A DNA stretch of 64,000 bases from Capitella teleta (taxonomy: Eukaryota; Annelida; Polychaeta; Capitellidae): assembly GCA_000328365.1 (NCBI GenBank), contig KB295062.1, positions 135,316 through 199,315 on the forward strand, given 5' to 3'. Positions within the stretch are counted from its first letter, which is position 1; the number at the start of each line of letters is the position of its first letter. The notes beneath the pieces were generated by a model. It saw only the letters and a program-made list of their open reading frames with translations, was not told the DNA's origin and made no database searches. Of the stretch, positions 58,301-64,000 are shown one piece after another. The translations under genes were made by a program, and so were the position numbers.

Positions 58301-58310
58301 CTTTTATATA
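58301..58310 (-). promoter_or_regulatory. TATA box, minus orientation
   Basis: The minus strand reads TATATAAAAG, a near-consensus TATA box, about 106 bp above the ATG of the 66-aa frame. Confidence 0.45.
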
Positions 58311-58455
58311 ACACGCGGCACTGGCTGCAGCTGCTGTAGAAGATTCTCATCGATTGCACGGGCGTCGCTGCTCTAGGATCGCACAATGCCCTGACGCTGG
58401 GGCGTATATACACGACGACACCGTCGGCAATGGAGGATTACCGACTGGAATAAAC

Positions 58456-62907
<4,452 letters not shown>

Positions 62908-64000
62908 ATAATTATCGCACATAGGAATATTACAAATATGTTCATGTTTGTCAATTTCAGACACCCACCGTGTACATGCATGTATTCCTGGATTGATAGA
63001 CTTTAGTGAGACTTGTCCTGTCATCTCGGTTTGATGTGTTTTTTGGCGTCACCAAACCGATGCATTTTATGATTTCAGTTCCGACAATCAAAACCAATTG
63101 TTTGTGTCTAAACATTATACTGTCATCAGAATTTATAATCATTGTGCAATAACTTTTTAAACTTCATTTCGCATACCATAGTATATTCTGTCTACATATC
63201 TCATTGGATTTAGCCGCATATCATGTCAATATTATATCCAGTGTTTATCCACCTGTGTTATTTCGATTACGTAACATAATATCCACCGTCTTGTATTTTT
63301 TCACATATCACAATAAAGCTTTGACATTTACAAAGAAATATGCATGCCGAAAATCCGTTACTCTAATTGCACATAACTCCTGTGCACCCCACGCGCAGTT
63401 CTGGTTATATAAATTTATTATTACCGATCCGTTATAAAATATTGATTCATTATTTGATGCATTATCTTGCATATACATTGCGCTTCGTGCCGCTCAGTCT
63501 TCCAGAGACCGAGCACTGGCCACTTTCTAGGGAGCCAAATGAGACCGCGTTATGTAACCGAAAATTCAGGATGAGCTTTGATTTGACATCGTGTGGAACA
63601 AACATAGTTAGATCAAAACTGCTCATAAGGCATTCTATGTATTTATGCGTATTCTCGTAGGTGGCTGACCGATGCCAAACATCATACACTAGTCGACTAA
63701 ATTAATTGGACTCTCGATCGAAGATTAGCTAAAATATCTCTCTACCTTGGGGATCTTCAATGCTACCTACACTCCTATACAGGATGGGATGTCGAACTCA
63801 ACACAAATGGCAAATGCGCTACTCTTATATGCTACAGCGGAATAAAATGTGAATGGTTTTCTCACTTGCTGTGGCATTCATGCATCGGTTAATTCACGCG
63901 AAGTTTTTCACAGACGATTGAGGCAAACAGGGCGGCCGAAAACATGGCATTGCAAAAACATCACAGATTACAATATCTATACAGACATTCGAACATTTAT
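62908..64000 (+). other. 3' flank of the ASB-like gene
   Basis: It holds the AATAAA signal at 63312-63317. No other exon or repeat was recognised up to the window end. Confidence 0.5.

Overview
The window is metazoan nuclear DNA. It has spliced genes with GT..AG introns, including several of only 48-58 bp. It also carries LINE, SINE and DNA-transposon debris, interstitial TTAGGG-like repeats and long microsatellites. Animal-type genes are present: P2X receptor, MGAT4, ASB-type ankyrin/SOCS-box protein and PP1. The mix of tiny introns, AT-rich spacers and many small inverted-repeat elements would fit a marine basal animal such as a demosponge. That placement is inference from style, because no diagnostic marker is present.

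Layout. 1-4.9 kb is repeat-rich: a (TGAA)n tail, a truncated TTAA-flanked MITE, an LTR-retroelement gag fossil, a tRNA-derived SINE, a LINE reverse-transcriptase fragment and a pogo-like MITE. 5-7.8 kb (-) is a three-exon gene for an extraordinary protein of about 871 aa with a cysteine-rich head, a lysine-rich body, a glycine/glutamate segment and a duplicated C-terminal motif. 8-17.2 kb is accessory sequence with more MITE copies, a dispersed repeat, a sequence gap, LINE scraps and a long (AAT)n array. It also holds a small gene (-, about 12 kb) for a predicted secreted cysteine-rich peptide. 17.5-18.65 kb (-) encodes an MGAT4-family GlcNAc-transferase without the usual C-terminal extension. 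18.8-27.3 kb is mostly gene-free, with a Polinton-type DNA polymerase fossil, a 62-bp inverted repeat 1 kb apart, telomere-like repeats and a P-element/THAP9-type remnant ending in a genomic poly(A) tract.

27.4-33.6 kb (+) is a P2X purinoceptor gene whose exons could be followed from start to stop, with a pogo-like MITE 12 bp past one splice donor. 35.7-48.5 kb (-) is a 17-exon gene for an ankyrin-repeat protein of about 1,076 aa carrying a canonical PP1-docking motif (KHVSW). Only 546 bp away, head to head, lies the seven-exon PP1 catalytic subunit gene (49.07-51.88 kb, +). A shared promoter and a holoenzyme relationship are the most attractive hypothesis in the window. 54.7-57.4 kb holds LINE fragments on both strands and a perfect 30-bp palindrome. 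58.5-62.9 kb (+) is an ASB-like gene (ankyrin repeats plus SOCS box, predicted Cullin-5/Elongin-BC substrate receptor). The last kilobase shows only its polyadenylation signal.

All exon models were read by eye from splice consensus and phase agreement. No transcript data or database search was available.
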